From Archivesica marissinica (taxonomy: Eukaryota > Mollusca > Bivalvia > Venerida > Vesicomyidae), in contig CM026404.1 in assembly GCA_014843695.1 (NCBI GenBank), positions 81,367,938 to 81,431,937 on the forward strand: 64,000 nucleotides of DNA. Direction: 5' to 3'. The notes under the pieces were generated by a model that saw nothing but the letters and a program-made list of their open reading frames with translations, was not told the DNA's origin and ran no database searches. Both the position numbers and the translations under genes were made by a program. Below, piece by piece: positions 1 to 11,064 of this stretch (the first letter of the stretch is position 1; each line of letters starts with the position of its first letter).

Positions 1-280
1 AACTAGATACATATTGATGCGTAGGCCCGGATTGTAGGGGGTCCGGGGGCTTCCCCCCTTTGAATTATTTCAAACGGTATAATGTCTGGTAACGTTTTGG
101 TGTATATTTGTACACGAATTCGAAGATCAAATTACTTACTGCTAATATCACTGTAAAAAGTAGTTTCATATATCATAAATTCTTATTTGTAAATTGAGTA
201 CTAATAAAAAAGATTATGCTTGGTGGAATGATGTGTAGGCCCGGCCTAACGGGCGTTACGTACGTTACTGGTAATAGTGT
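1..280. other. Unassigned AT-rich DNA with GC-rich possible transposon end
   Basis: No gene is visible. Bases 24-59 hold a G/C-run segment (ggggg ... ccccc, self-complementary) like those near the ends of decayed hAT elements elsewhere in this window. The string taggcccgg occurs at about 22 and again at about 236. No terminal inverted repeat or target duplication could be fixed, so the assignment is weak. Confidence 0.3.
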
Positions 281-523
281 GTGTGTTTTACGTTTATTTA
301 TCGTCGCTACCGGTTGCCCATATGAGCGACGCCTCCTGAAGAGATTAGTAATTTTAGAATGTTGGAGGATAGTGCAATGATACAGACAGAGACCCATTCC
401 AGAGTCTCCTCTGGTTCTTTTACGTGCACGGTGTACAGCACCGACACGAGACCTCGGTTTAATGTCCCATCTGAAAGACTGTTAATTATATTAGGGTCAG
501 ACGGGGGATCGAACCTGCGATCA
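281..523 (-). mobile_element. SINE-A copy, 5' part of tRNA head lost
   Basis: SINE-A is a tRNA-derived family about 290 bp long. In full copies the head has a perfect 7-bp acceptor stem (CAGACGG/CCGTCTG), a B box ggttcgatccc and an anticodon loop reading GGT (Thr-like). A body follows (gggactttaaaccgagg, cacgtaaaagaacc), with a terminal gataaataaacgtaaaacac. This copy lies on the minus strand. It keeps the body and B box, but the sequence beyond the B box diverges, so the anticodon arm and A box are missing. Confidence 0.85.
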
Positions 524-955
524 ACAGATTATGTCGTACGACGATCCTCTCTTTTATTGACCTTCGGCATCCACACACTTTAAACAAACCCACTGTAGTT
601 CATACCCCGGTGGAAATTATTAACCCTCCATTCAATCTTTAATTAATTTTCTGGGCAAATGGGAATTTATGTGATAATAATTACTGCTATGTATTCGTAT
701 TATAGGTATTAAAATTGTCCAATTGTTTTCAGGGAACTAGTTCCAAGCTTTCACTAGTGTGCGCATAGAAATACAGGCTTGAGCTGGAATTCAGAAATTG
801 CCAAGTCAATCTATTTACGTAGTCGATATTCTGGAACAATATTTGGTTCCCTCATATGATTCCTGGATGATCCAGTATGGGTGTGGTATATACTTTATGT
901 TGGACAGGGTTTCATGGTAGTCTCAACATATTTGCATTTAATTACTAAATTGATT
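524..955. other. No gene seen; one dispersed-repeat fragment
   Basis: About 430 bases of AT-rich DNA without a coding signal. Bases 587-640 are the reverse complement of a dispersed repeat (core gtagttcatacccc) also seen near 4365, 6840 and 25650. Confidence 0.5.
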
Positions 956-1118
956 TTAGCTCGATTGCGAAACAGGTTCTTACAACTTATAATAATCGTT
1001 CTCGAGATCTCGTTCCTGATGTAATCCATCGCCATGAGGGAGAGAGGAGGCAACGTGGAAATGAAATGCCTTGCCTAAGGGGGACAATCGTAACGGCTCC
1101 AGCGGAGGCTCGAACTTT
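956..1118 (-). mobile_element. SINE-B copy, tRNA head lost
   Basis: SINE-B is a second tRNA-derived family. Its head has A box tagcgcagtgg, a Leu-like CAG anticodon loop and B box gttcgagcccc. The body carries aggcaaggcatttaa and the tail gtgattaatataagttg followed by cgcaatcgagctaaaataaa. This minus-strand copy has the tail and body but stops just inside the B box (ggctcgaact). Confidence 0.85.
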
Positions 1119-1189
1119 TAATCTATATGCATTCTCCGAGCGTGTATAATAGTTTTTCTTGTTCAAACAGCATTTGTATAAATAGATAC

Positions 1190-1676
1190 ATATATAATAT
1201 GTGGGTGAAGTTAGCAGTGAGCAGTGTACTGTTGTACTGCTGGCAGTGAGCAGTGTACTGCTATACTGCTAGCAGTGAGCAGTGAGTAGTGTAATCCAGC
1301 AGTGAGTTATGTATTCTAGTAGTGAATGATGTGTATATGCCAAATTTCGAACAAAAATAAAATTATTTAATTTTTCCGGTACTTGCTTTTTCTGGCAGTG
1401 AGCAGTGGGGGATGTACGAGTAGTGTATTCCAGAAGTGGGTAGTGTAATCCAGCAGTGAGTGGCGTAATCTAGTAGTGGATGATGTGCAACAATTTGGCA
1501 TATACACATCATTCACTACTAGAATACATAACTCACTGCTGGATTACACTACTCACTGCTCACTGCTAGCAGTGCAGCAGTACACTGCTCACTGCCAGCA
1601 GTACACTGCTCACTGCCAGCAGTACACTGGCAGTACACTGCTCACTGCTAACTTCACCCACATACATACATATAAT
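1190..1676. repeat. Large inverted repeat (fold-back) built of gcagtgagcagtg units
   Basis: Bases 1266-1346 and 1492-1572 are perfect reverse complements over 81 bp. The complementarity continues outward, imperfectly, to about 1198 and 1666, where both arms end in gtgggtgaagttagcagtg or its complement. The spacer (1347-1491) holds further diverged copies of the same subrepeats. No coding sequence is present. A fold-back transposon or a palindromic duplication are both possible. Confidence 0.9.
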
Positions 1677-2139
1677 AGCGTCTGGACATCAACTATAAGC
1701 ATTGATTAATATAGCGCAATGCGAACATACTGCTAAATGAATGTAATCTAGTAAACATAATTGCACACCTTGTGAAATGTGTGGTTTAAGCAACTGATGT
1801 TGAGATATCTATTCATTTTCCGGACAACCGAACACCGAGATCAGCGCCCTATGCGAGTTGTACTGAGTTTCCACGAGATTACTATGGCGACAATGTTTTG
1901 ATCCGTAATTAAGCAAAATAACAACGCACGCCAGGGAAATAGCTGCTATAAATAAATAATGATGTATATAGAACCCAGCTAACAGAGGCCAATAAAAGGA
2001 AGCTATTGTTGTAATATGTGCATTGCACATTGGCCGTATATCATTGCTATAATGTCCAGTCAACGAGAGGTTTTATTTGTGAAAGACCAACGACTAAACT
2101 CTCGTCCGTTGAGATATTGCATGTGGGATTGGAGCATTA
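1677..2139. other. No feature recognised
   Basis: Short ORFs of fewer than 90 codons exist on both strands but show no recognisable domain, splice context or repeat match. I see nothing to annotate. Confidence 0.5.
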
Positions 2140-4220
2140 GACACACATCTCGGTGTAATTGTTTACGTTCTCACACATCTCGGTGTAATTGTTTACGTTC
2201 TCACACATCTCGGCGTAAAGGCGTACATGCTCACACACATCTCGGCGTAACGACTTACATGCTCACACACATCTCGGCGTAACGACTTACATTTTCACAC
2301 ACATCTCGGCGTAAAGGCGTACATGCTCACACACATCTCGGTGTAATTATTTACGATCTCACACATCTCGGCGTAACGACTTACATTTTCACACACATCT
2401 CGGCGTAAAGGCGTACATGCTCACACACATCTCGGCGTAATGGTTTACGATCTCACACATCTCGGCGTAAAGGCGTACATGCTCACACACATCTCGGCGT
2501 AAAGGCGTACATGCTCGCACACATCTCGGCATAAAGGCCTACATGCTCACACACATCTCGGCGTAAAGGCGTACATGCTCACACACATCTCGGCGTAATG
2601 GCTTACGATCTCACACATCTCGGCGTAAAGGCGTATATGCTCACACACATCTCGGTGTAAAGGCGTATATGCTCACACACATCTCGGCGTAAAGGCGTAC
2701 ATGCTAACACACATCTCGGCGTAAAGGCGTACATGCTCACACACATCTAGGCGTAATGGTTTACGATCATACACATCTCGGCGTAAAGGCGTACATGCTC
2801 ACACACATCTCGGCGTAAAGGCGTACATGCTAATACACATCTCGGCGTAAAGGCGTACATGCTCACACACATCTCGGCGTCAAGGCGTACATGCTCACAC
2901 ACATCTCGGCGTAATGGTTTACGATCTCACACATCTCGGCGTAAAGACTTACATGCTCACACACATCTCGGCGTAATGGTTTACGATCACACACATCTCG
3001 GCGTAAAGGCGTACATGCTCACACACATCTCGGCGTAAAGGCTTGCATGCTCACACATCTCGGCGTAAAGATGTACATGCTCGCACATATCTCGGCGTAA
3101 TGGCTTGCTTGCTCGCACATATCTCGGCGTAAAGGCTTGCATGCTCACACACATCTCGGCGTAAAGGCTTGCATGCTCACACATCTCGGCGTAATGTGGT
3201 ACATGCTCACACATCTCGGCGTAAAGATGTACATGCTCGCACATATCTCGGCGTAAAGATGTACATGCTCGCACATATCTCGGCGTAAAGTGGTACATGC
3301 TCGCACATATCTCGGCGTAAAGATGTACATGCTCGCACATATCTCGGCGTAATGATGTACATGCTCGCACATATCTCGGCGTAAAGATGTACATGCTCGC
3401 ACATATCTCGGCGTAAAGACTTACATGCTCACACACATATCGGCGTAAAGACTTACATTCTCTCACATATCTCGGCGTGAAGACTTACATTCTCTCACAT
3501 ATCTCGGCGTAAAGACTTACATTCTCTCACATATCTCGGCATAAAGACTTACATTCCCACACATCTCTGCATAACTACTTACATTCTAACAGATAACTGC
3601 ATAAATACTTACATTCCCACATATCTCTGCGTGAAGACTTACATTCCCACATATCTCTGCGTAAATACTTACATTCCCACAGATCTCTGCGTAAATACTT
3701 ACATTCTCACAGATCTCTGCGTAAATACTTACATTCCCACAGATCTCTGCGTAAATACTTACATTCCCACAGATCTCTGCGTAAATACTTACATTCTCAC
3801 ATATCTCTGCGTAAATACTTACATTCCCACAGATCTCTGCGTAAATACTTACATTCCCACAGATCTCTGCGTAAATACTTACATTCCCACATATCTCTGC
3901 GTAAATACTTACATTCTCACAGATCTCTGCATAAATACTTACATTCCCACATATCTCTGCGTAAATACTTACATTCTCACAGATCTCTGCATAAATACTT
4001 ACATTCCCACATATCTCTGCGTAAATACTTACATTCCCACATATCGCTGCGTAAATACTTACATTCCCACATATCTCTGCGTAAATACTTACATTCTCAC
4101 AGATCTCTGCATAAATACTTACATTCTCACAGATCTCTGCATAAATACTTACATTCTCACAGATCTCTGCGTAAATACTTACATTCTCACAGATCTCTGC
4201 GTAAATACTTACATTCTCTA
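2140..4220. repeat. Minisatellite, 32-bp units grading into 30-bp units
   Basis: The first part (to about 3560) repeats a roughly 32-bp unit containing cacatctcggcgtaaagg. The second part (about 3560-4220) repeats a related 30-bp unit containing ctctgcgtaaatacttac. The change is gradual, with hybrid units around 3430-3640, so both parts descend from one unit. Unit lengths divisible by three keep long ORFs open in the 30-bp part. The nucleotide-level repetition shows these are by-products. Confidence 0.95.
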
Positions 4221-4257
4221 TGTAGTACGCTGTATAAGAAATTCAATATGAAATTAA

Positions 4258-4420
4258 TATATACTAATTATCAAATATTCATATAATCTCTACAACCGTC
4301 CTGGAATAGGCATATTATATTTATTGAAGGAATGAATCGCGAGTTAATAGTTTCCATGGGGTATGAACTACATTGGGTGTGTATAAAGTTTGTGTGGAGG
4401 CCGACGTTCGATTCATTACT
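4258..4420 (+). repeat. Dispersed repeat F, copy 1
   Basis: About 160 bp beginning aattatcaaatattcatata and ending near ggccgacgttcga. It is strongly similar to 6735-6893. The core (gagttaatag ... ggtatgaactacat) also recurs near 25620 and, inverted, at 587-640. No coding signal and no terminal repeats were found, so the class is unknown. Confidence 0.7.
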
Positions 4421-4846
4421 TATATTTACATTAATTATTCTTTTCAATGGGACAAAGCAAAATATAACAATTTCCAATTAAAAGGTATTTAGTCCAATTT
4501 GGCGACTTAATGTGTGGCGGGGGTCTGGTAATTAGATAGTCCTTGGAACAGCATGAACTGTAAGACACGCCTTTTCTCGTGAGGTTAACACTGTGAATGC
4601 GCGTGCCCGTGACTTCGACTGCACATGTCAGCTGTATAGTATTAGTTGGGAACCCGCGTACGAAAATGCAGGCCTATACAATCAGGACACACATGTTCCA
4701 CGGAGGAAGTGCGATAGCGACGGTAAATATATAGGCACGACATATAAAACAACATCATTTTGAATATTATACATAAATATATAGCCAAGCGGTTCTGACA
4801 CGTTCTTTGTTTTCAATTCATGTACATGCTTGGAATGTTTACAGTA
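4421..4846. other. No feature recognised
   Basis: About 425 bases of unique-looking DNA between repeat F and the next minisatellite. No gene, tRNA-like sequence or terminal repeat was seen. Confidence 0.5.
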
Positions 4847-6065
4847 TGTGTAATTATGTATATGTGTAATTATGTATATGTGTAATTATGTATATGTGTA
4901 ATTATGTATATGTGTACTTATTATGTATATGTGTAATTATGTATATGTGTAATTATGTATATGTGTAATTATGTATATGTGTACTTATTATGTATATGTG
5001 TACTTATTATGTATATGTGTAATTATGTATATGTGTACTTGTGTATATGTGTACTTATTATGTATATGTGTAATTATTTTGTATATGTGTAATTATGATG
5101 TATATGTGTAATATGATGTATCTGTGTAATTATTATGTATATGTGTAATTATGATGTATATGTGTAATTATGATGTATATGTGTAATTATTATGTATATT
5201 ATGATGTATATGTGTAATTATTATGTATATGTGTAATTATGATGTATATGTGTAATTATTATGTATATGTGTAATTATGATGTATATGTGTAATTATTAT
5301 GTATATGTGTAATTATTATGTATATGTGTAATTAGTTTGTATATGTGTAATTATTATGTATATGTGCACTTATTTTGTATATGTGTACTTATTATGTATA
5401 TGTGTAATTATTATGTATATGTGTAATTAGTTTGTATATGTGTAATTATTATGTATATGTGTAATTATTATGTATATGTGTAATTATTATGTATATGTGC
5501 AATTATTTTGTATATGTGTACTTATTATGTATATGTGTAATTATTATGTATATGTGCAATTATTTTGTATATGTGTAATTATTATGTATATGTGTAATTA
5601 TTATGTATATGTGTAATTATTTTGTATATGTGTAATTATTATGTATATTTGTAATTATTTTGTATATGTGTAATTATTATGTATATGTGTAATTATTATG
5701 TATATGTGCAATTATTTTGTATATGTGCAATTATTTTGTATATGTGTAATTATTATGTATATGTGTAATTATTTTGTATATGTGTAATTATTATGTATAT
5801 GTGTAATTATTATGTATATGTGTAATTATTATGTATATGTGTAATTATTATGTATATGGTATATGTGTAATTATTATGTATATGTGTAATTATTATGTAT
5901 ATGTGTAATTATTATGTATATGTGTAATTATTATGTATATGTGCAATTATTGTGTATATGTGTAATTATTATGTATATGTGTAATTATTTTGTATATGTG
6001 TAATTATTATGTATATGTGTAATTATTTTGTATATGTGTAATTATTATGTATATGTGTAGTTATG
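4847..6065. repeat. AT-rich minisatellite, 18-21 bp unit
   Basis: Tandem copies of a unit like tatgtgtaattattatgta. Variants replace the second tat with ttt or gat, or aattat with acttat. Roughly 60 copies, with no coding potential. Confidence 0.95.
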
Positions 6066-6292
6066 ATGTATATTGATCAGGAAATAAAAATCGAAAAAAG
6101 CGGTTCTGATTGGAACCATGATAGTAATTTGAAGTCAACGACCTTAATTACTCTGTCACGGGGACCTTCGACACATAAGGTAATATTATACAGCATGCAC
6201 AAAGACGGTGAATCTAATTTAAGCTGTATATATTATAAGAATTTAGATGAATTATATCTGATTGTAATATCTAGTCTCCTGTAACTCAATGT

Positions 6293-6345
6293 TTGTATTG
6301 TATATATGCTGATGAGACTGAAATAAACTATCTATATATCTATAA
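6293..6345 (+). mobile_element. 3' end of a non-LTR element (short)
   Basis: The string gctgatgagactgaaataaa followed by a tatctatatatct tail matches the 3' ends at 22553 (+) and, inverted, at 15241, 26675 and 27530. Only the last tens of bases are recognisable. Confidence 0.55.
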
Positions 6346-6533
6346 CTCTAATTCTAACATGACTAGAAATGTAAAGAAGGAATTTACCTTGACTAAATCT
6401 GCAATAAACCATGGTTTAGCGCGTGATGCCAAACGTGACATAATTCTATTATCAGTTTTGTAATTACGTGTTCTAAACAATAACACCAATTATTTATTAG
6501 CTCTTTAGATATTTTGGTCATGTTAGAATAATG

Positions 6534-6707
6534 AGCCAGAGCCCTATCTGGTTCTTTTACGTGCACGGTGTAAAGCACCGACACGAGGCCTCGGTTTAAA
6601 GTCCCATATGGAAGACTGTTAATTTTATTAGGGTCAGACGGGGGATCGAACCTGCGATCCCTGGATTACCAGTCCAGCGTGTTACCACTGGACTACAGAT
6701 CCGTCTG
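6534..6707 (-). mobile_element. SINE-A copy, 3' half truncated
   Basis: The minus-strand copy has a complete tRNA head: acceptor stem ends ccgtctg, the anticodon arm with ctggactggtaatccag, and the B box. The body breaks off at about 6534 inside the agaaccagag region. Confidence 0.85.
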
Positions 6708-6734
6708 TTACACAACTTGAAGAGATATATAGGA

Positions 6735-6889
6735 ATATTTATACCGATTATCAAGTATTCATATAATCTCTACAACCATCCCGGAATAAGCATATTATAA
6801 TTATTGAAGGAATGAATCGCGAGTTAATAGTTGCCATTGGGGTATGAACTACATTGGGTGTGTTTATAGTTCATGGAGGCCGACGTTCG
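6735..6889 (+). repeat. Dispersed repeat F, copy 2
   Basis: Closely matches 4258-4420, starting gattatcaagtattcatata and ending ggccgacgttcga. It directly abuts the minisatellite that begins at 6890. Confidence 0.7.
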
Positions 6890-7483
6890 ATTTATATATA
6901 TATATATATATGTTTTATATATATATGTACATGTTATATATATATGTACATTTATATATATGTACATGTTTTATATATATATATGTACATGTTTTATATA
7001 TATATATGTACATGTTTTATATATATGTACATGTTTTATATATATGTACATGTTTTATATATATATATGTACATGTTTTATATATATGTACATGTTTTAT
7101 ATATATATATATGTACATGTTTTATATATATGTACATGTTTTATATATATATATGTACATGTTTTATATATATGTACATGTTTTATATATATGTACATGT
7201 TTTATATATATGCACATGTTTTATATATATGTACATGTTTTATATATATGTACATGTTTTATATATATATATGTACATGTTTTATATATATGCACATGTT
7301 TTATATATATATATGTACATGTTTTATATATATGCACATGTTTTATATATATGTACATGTTTTATATATATATATGTACATGTTTTATATATATGTACAT
7401 GTTTTATATATATATATGTACATGTTTTATATATATGCACATGTTTTATATATATGTACATGTTTTATATATATGTACATGTT
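6890..7483. repeat. TA-rich minisatellite, 19-23 bp unit
   Basis: Tandem copies of ttttatatatatgtacatg with variable numbers of TA dinucleotides and occasional tgcacatg variants. All three forward frames stay open through the array because TA/TG repeats lack stops. I do not regard them as genes. Confidence 0.95.
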
Positions 7484-7774
7484 TGATGGTTCAGCTCACA
7501 AGGTTCTGATGTGGTCAAGGAAAGTAACTGTGCATGTTATTATCCTGCAAGTACCCCATCCTCCCCTGTCACTCGGCATTTTTCCAAGTAGATCTACGTA
7601 CATTGATTTTAATCTACTGAAACAAAAGCTGCGAATAAGGGGTAAAATCGATAGGCGCATCATTAATTTACGCAGTGGTACTGGGGGATATTCAATAAGT
7701 ATATCTACTAGATACAGTAAGTAGCATGTCGATATCTAGATATCCAATCTGGCTTTAGTGTTGACTCATAGGTT
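7484..7774. other. No feature recognised
   Basis: About 290 bases. The start (ggttcagctcacaaggttctgatg, 7489-7512) matches the unit of the 36-bp array at 10085-11064, so a single outlying unit of that family lies here. The remainder is anonymous. Confidence 0.5.
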
Positions 7775-8009
7775 GAAGAAGTCGTGATAGCGCAGTGGAT
7801 GAGCGTTCGCTTCAGGTGCGAAAGGTCCGGAGTTCGAGCCCCGCTGGAGCCGTTATGATTGTGCTCTTAGGCAAGGCATTTAAATTCCACGTTGCCTCTT
7901 CTCTCTCCCTCGTGGCGATGGATTCCATCAGGAATGAGGTCTCGAGAGTGATTAATATAAGTTGTAAGAATTTGTTTCGCAATTGAGCTAAAATAAATTT
8001 GTATAACTA
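7775..8009 (+). mobile_element. SINE-B copy, full length
   Basis: Complete head: A box atagcgcagtgg, anticodon arm ttcgc-ttcaggt-gcgaa with CAG, B box gttcgagcccc. The body (gcaaggcatttaaattcc), the conserved stretch catcaggaatgaggtctcg and the tail ending ctaaaataaatttgtataac are all present. Confidence 0.9.
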
Positions 8010-8483
8010 AGCATAGAAGACCAAAAAAACTAAATGTCGCTTAATGATCACAATTGTGAGTATGGTTTATACAAATTATGTTATGGTATGTAGAAAATAA
8101 TAAAATAAGCACTAACGAAGCATTCTGAAAAGAAATTTGAATGCTTGCCGAAATATGTCACATGCACCAAAAACGCTTTATCTTAAAGCTATACAAGTCT
8201 AGACAAATCTGAACAGTTTAGTATACACTAGGAAGCGAAGACCAAAACAAATTATAGTTTATATTTAAAGACGTTTTCTCGCATACCAACTAGACAGGAC
8301 ACATGCTTCCAGCTAGATCCGTCCATGCGGGTTTTCGTTATCCTTCGCTCTACTGAACCATGACGTGTCCTGGCTTCACGTGACACTTGTCTTTAACTCT
8401 TGAAGTGGTGTAGTGATATTGGTCTTTTCAATAATGAGAGTGTCTATGAATCATTCGTTTGCTATAATCAAAAGTAGAAGTGG
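8010..8483. other. No feature recognised
   Basis: About 470 bases of anonymous AT-rich sequence between two SINE-B copies. No coding signal or terminal repeats. Confidence 0.5.
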
Positions 8484-8720
8484 ACGTCGTGAGAGTGCAG
8501 TGGTAGCGCGTTCACTTCAGATGCGAAAGGTTCGGAGTTCGAGCCCCCCTGGAGCCGTTACGATTGTGCCCTTAGGCAAGGCATTTAAATTCCACGTTGC
8601 CTCTTCTCTCTCCCTCGTGGCGATGGATTCCACCAGGAATGAACTCTCGAGAATGATTAATATAAGTTGTAGGAACTTCTTTCGCAATCGAGCTAAAATA
8701 AATTTGTATAAACTAAGGAG
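8484..8720 (+). mobile_element. SINE-B copy, full length
   Basis: Head at 8484-8560 (gtgcagtggtagcgcgttc, B box gttcgagcccc), then the standard body and the tail ending at gtataaact. It lies in the same orientation as the copies at 7775 and 9097. Confidence 0.9.
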
Positions 8721-9096
8721 CAGAACATTATTTAATCGTAAAACTGAACAAATTGGAATCGAGAAAAGATTGTCTAATTTCGACATTTATATCATTTTTG
8801 CTCAACAATGGGTCTTTTTCTACATATTAAATCTCGGTGAATCGGTTGGATGACGTAATCGAATTGGCAGAGAGACTCCTTTCGGACGACATATTCTGGC
8901 CATTAGGGTGGAATATCCTTGTCCCACACCAGTGTATATAAAGGCTACTCTTAATCTTTTATATACCTTTGTGCACGTGCCAATACGCTCGCCCACATGG
9001 TTCGCCGGAGGCGAGGGTAAATAAGCTCAATCATCATCCGACAACACGAAGAATGTTTGTTTAACAACATACCGTTTAATACTGGCCCAGTTACGC
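8721..9096. other. No feature recognised
   Basis: About 375 bases. No gene, splice-flanked exon or known repeat from this window was identified. Confidence 0.5.
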
Positions 9097-9268
9097 TGGA
9101 GCTGTTACGATTGTGCCCTTAGGCAGGCAAGGCATTTAATTTCCAGGTTGTATCTTCTCTCTCCCTCGTGGCGATGGATTCCATCAGTAATGAGGTCTCG
9201 AGAGTGATTAATATAAGTTGTAAGAACTTGTTTCGCAATCGAGCTAAAATAAATTCGTATAAACTAAG
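9097..9268 (+). mobile_element. SINE-B copy, 5' truncated
   Basis: Starts in the B-box-proximal region (gctggagctgttacgattg) and runs to the tail ctaaaataaattcgtataaac. It contains a local duplication, aggcaggcaaggc. The tRNA head is absent. Confidence 0.85.
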
Positions 9269-9409
9269 ACTGGCCAAAGAATCAGAAACGTTGTAAAATA
9301 ACATGCTCTATATTAGTGTGACACAAAACAAGAATAATCGTCATCATTAAACAGGCATTCTTTTTCATATATAGATGAAAATCATAGGACAACGTTACAA
9401 TATCTACAA

Positions 9410-9690
9410 GGTCCGCCTTCCGTGGTCGAGTGGTTACGGTCGCTGACTTGTATACCACTGTAACCAATCATCACTGATGGTCACGGGTTCGAGCCCCGCT
9501 CAGGCCGTGTCTCATTTATTTGAACAAGTTGGCAGTTTCTTACGGAGGTTGGTGCACCCAAGTACTGGTTAACCGCTGGAGCCTGTCCAGGAAAGGTGTT
9601 GTTAGGTAAACTGCCCGCCGGCGATATAGTCCGAAATGGTGCTGATGCAGGCGTAAAACCCGAAATATAACAATATAACATAATCTGCAA
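9410..9690 (+). mobile_element. SINE-D copy
   Basis: SINE-D has a Ser/Leu-type tRNA-like head (ccgtggtcgagtggttacgg, then a long variable arm, then cacgggttcgagccccgct). Its body carries aacaagttggcagtttctta, ggttaaccgctggagcctg and tgttgttaggtaaactgcc. Further copies are at 12910-13130 (-) and 36948-37199 (+). The copy at 36948 has a 13-bp target duplication, which defines the ends. Confidence 0.85.
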
Positions 9691-10084
9691 ACTAAGCACT
9701 ATCTAAATAAACTGATGTACAAATAATTTAACTGACATTTCACTGAAGACTAATGAATTTGCTATTCGGTTCTCAATATCCACACACTACTCACTGTACA
9801 TGTATCTAAATAAACTGATGTATAAATAATTCAGCTTACATTTCGACTTCGTATTAAGACTAATTAATTTGCTGTTCGGTTCTCAAAGATAATTAATTAT
9901 GCGACATGTAAATGCTCGCGTCTTTATACGGTATTCTGTGTTTCTCGGGCGTTGGCGGTTGAATAATGGTGATACAGGTTTTATACTCGCTTGGATTGGT
10001 TGAGCCTTCAATGTGCGGAGGAGGGTGTTTATGATATTATAGGAGATATGGGAATTATTGAAGTTAATCTTGTAGTATGTATCT
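9691..10084. other. Small diverged duplication; no gene
   Basis: About 390 bases. Two adjacent similar stretches (9703-9770 and 9806-9880, each with tctaaataaactgatgta and tttgct.ttcggttctcaa) form a diverged direct repeat of about 100 bp. No coding signal. Confidence 0.5.
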
Positions 10085-11064
10085 TTAGAATTGGTTCAGC
10101 TCACAAGGTTCTGGTGGTGTTTAGGATTGGTTCAACTCTCAAGGTTCTGGTGGTGTTTAGGGTTTGTTCAGCTCTCAAGGTTCTGAGGGTGTTAAGGATT
10201 CGTTCCGCTCTCAATGTTCTGATTGTGTTTAGGATTGGTGCAGCTGACAAGGTTCTGATGGTGTTTATGATTGGTTCAGCTGGCAATGTTCTGATGGTGT
10301 TTAGGATTGGTTCAGCTGACAAGGTTCTGATGGTGTTTAGGATTGGTTCAGCTCTCAAGGTTCTGATGGTGTTTAGGATTGGTTCAGCTCTTAAGGTTCT
10401 GATGGTGTTTAGGATTGGTTCAGCTCTCAAGGTTCTGATGGTGTTTAGGATTGGTTCAGCTGACAAGGGTCTGATGGTGTTTAGGATTGGTTCAGCTCTC
10501 AAGGTTCTGATGGTGTTTAGGATTGATTCAGCTCTCAAGGTTCTGGTGGTGTTTAGGATTGGTTCAGCTGACAAGGTTCTGATGGTGTTTAGGATTGGTT
10601 CAGCTCTCAAGGTTCTGATGGTGTTTAGGATTGGTTCAGCTTACAAGGTTCTGATGGTGTTTAGGATTGGTTCCGCTCTCAAGGTTCTGGTGGTGTTTAG
10701 GATTGGTTCCGCTCTCAATTTTCTGGTTGTGTTTAGGATTGGTTCCGCTCTCAAGGTTCTGGTGGTGTTTAGGATTGGTTCAGTTCTCAAGGTTCTGAGA
10801 GTGTTTAGGATTGGTTCCGCTCTCAAGGTTCTGATGGTGTTTAGGATTGGTTCCGCTCACAAGGTTCTGAGGGTGTTTAGGATTGGTTCCGCTCACAAGG
10901 TCCTGAGGGTGTTTAGGATTGGTTCCGCTCACAAGATTCTGAGGGTGTTTAGGATTGGTTCCGCTCACAATGTTCTGAGGGTGTTTAGGATTGGTTCAGC
11001 TCTCAAGGTTCTGATGGTGTTTAGGATTGGTTCAGCTCACAAGGTTCTGAGGGTGTTTAGGATG
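10085..11064. repeat. Minisatellite, 36-bp unit, about 27 copies
   Basis: The unit reads roughly ggttctgatggtgtttagga followed by ttggttcagctctcaa. The 36-bp length equals 12 codons, so ORFs stay open on both strands: a + strand ORF from 9991 to 11094 and several on the minus strand. Variation is scattered over all codon positions and there is no upstream gene structure. I treat it as non-coding. Confidence 0.93.

Noticed and set aside
2140..4220. Possible CRISPR array (regular short repeats)
   Set aside because: Units are contiguous with no unique spacers, and the DNA is eukaryotic.
3631..4251. 206-codon ORF with NTYIPTDLCV repeats
   Set aside because: Translation of the 30-bp minisatellite. 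No gene context.
6844..7724. Overlapping ORFs of 210-283 codons rich in Tyr/Ile/Cys
   Set aside because: TA/TG dinucleotide minisatellite; low complexity in every frame.
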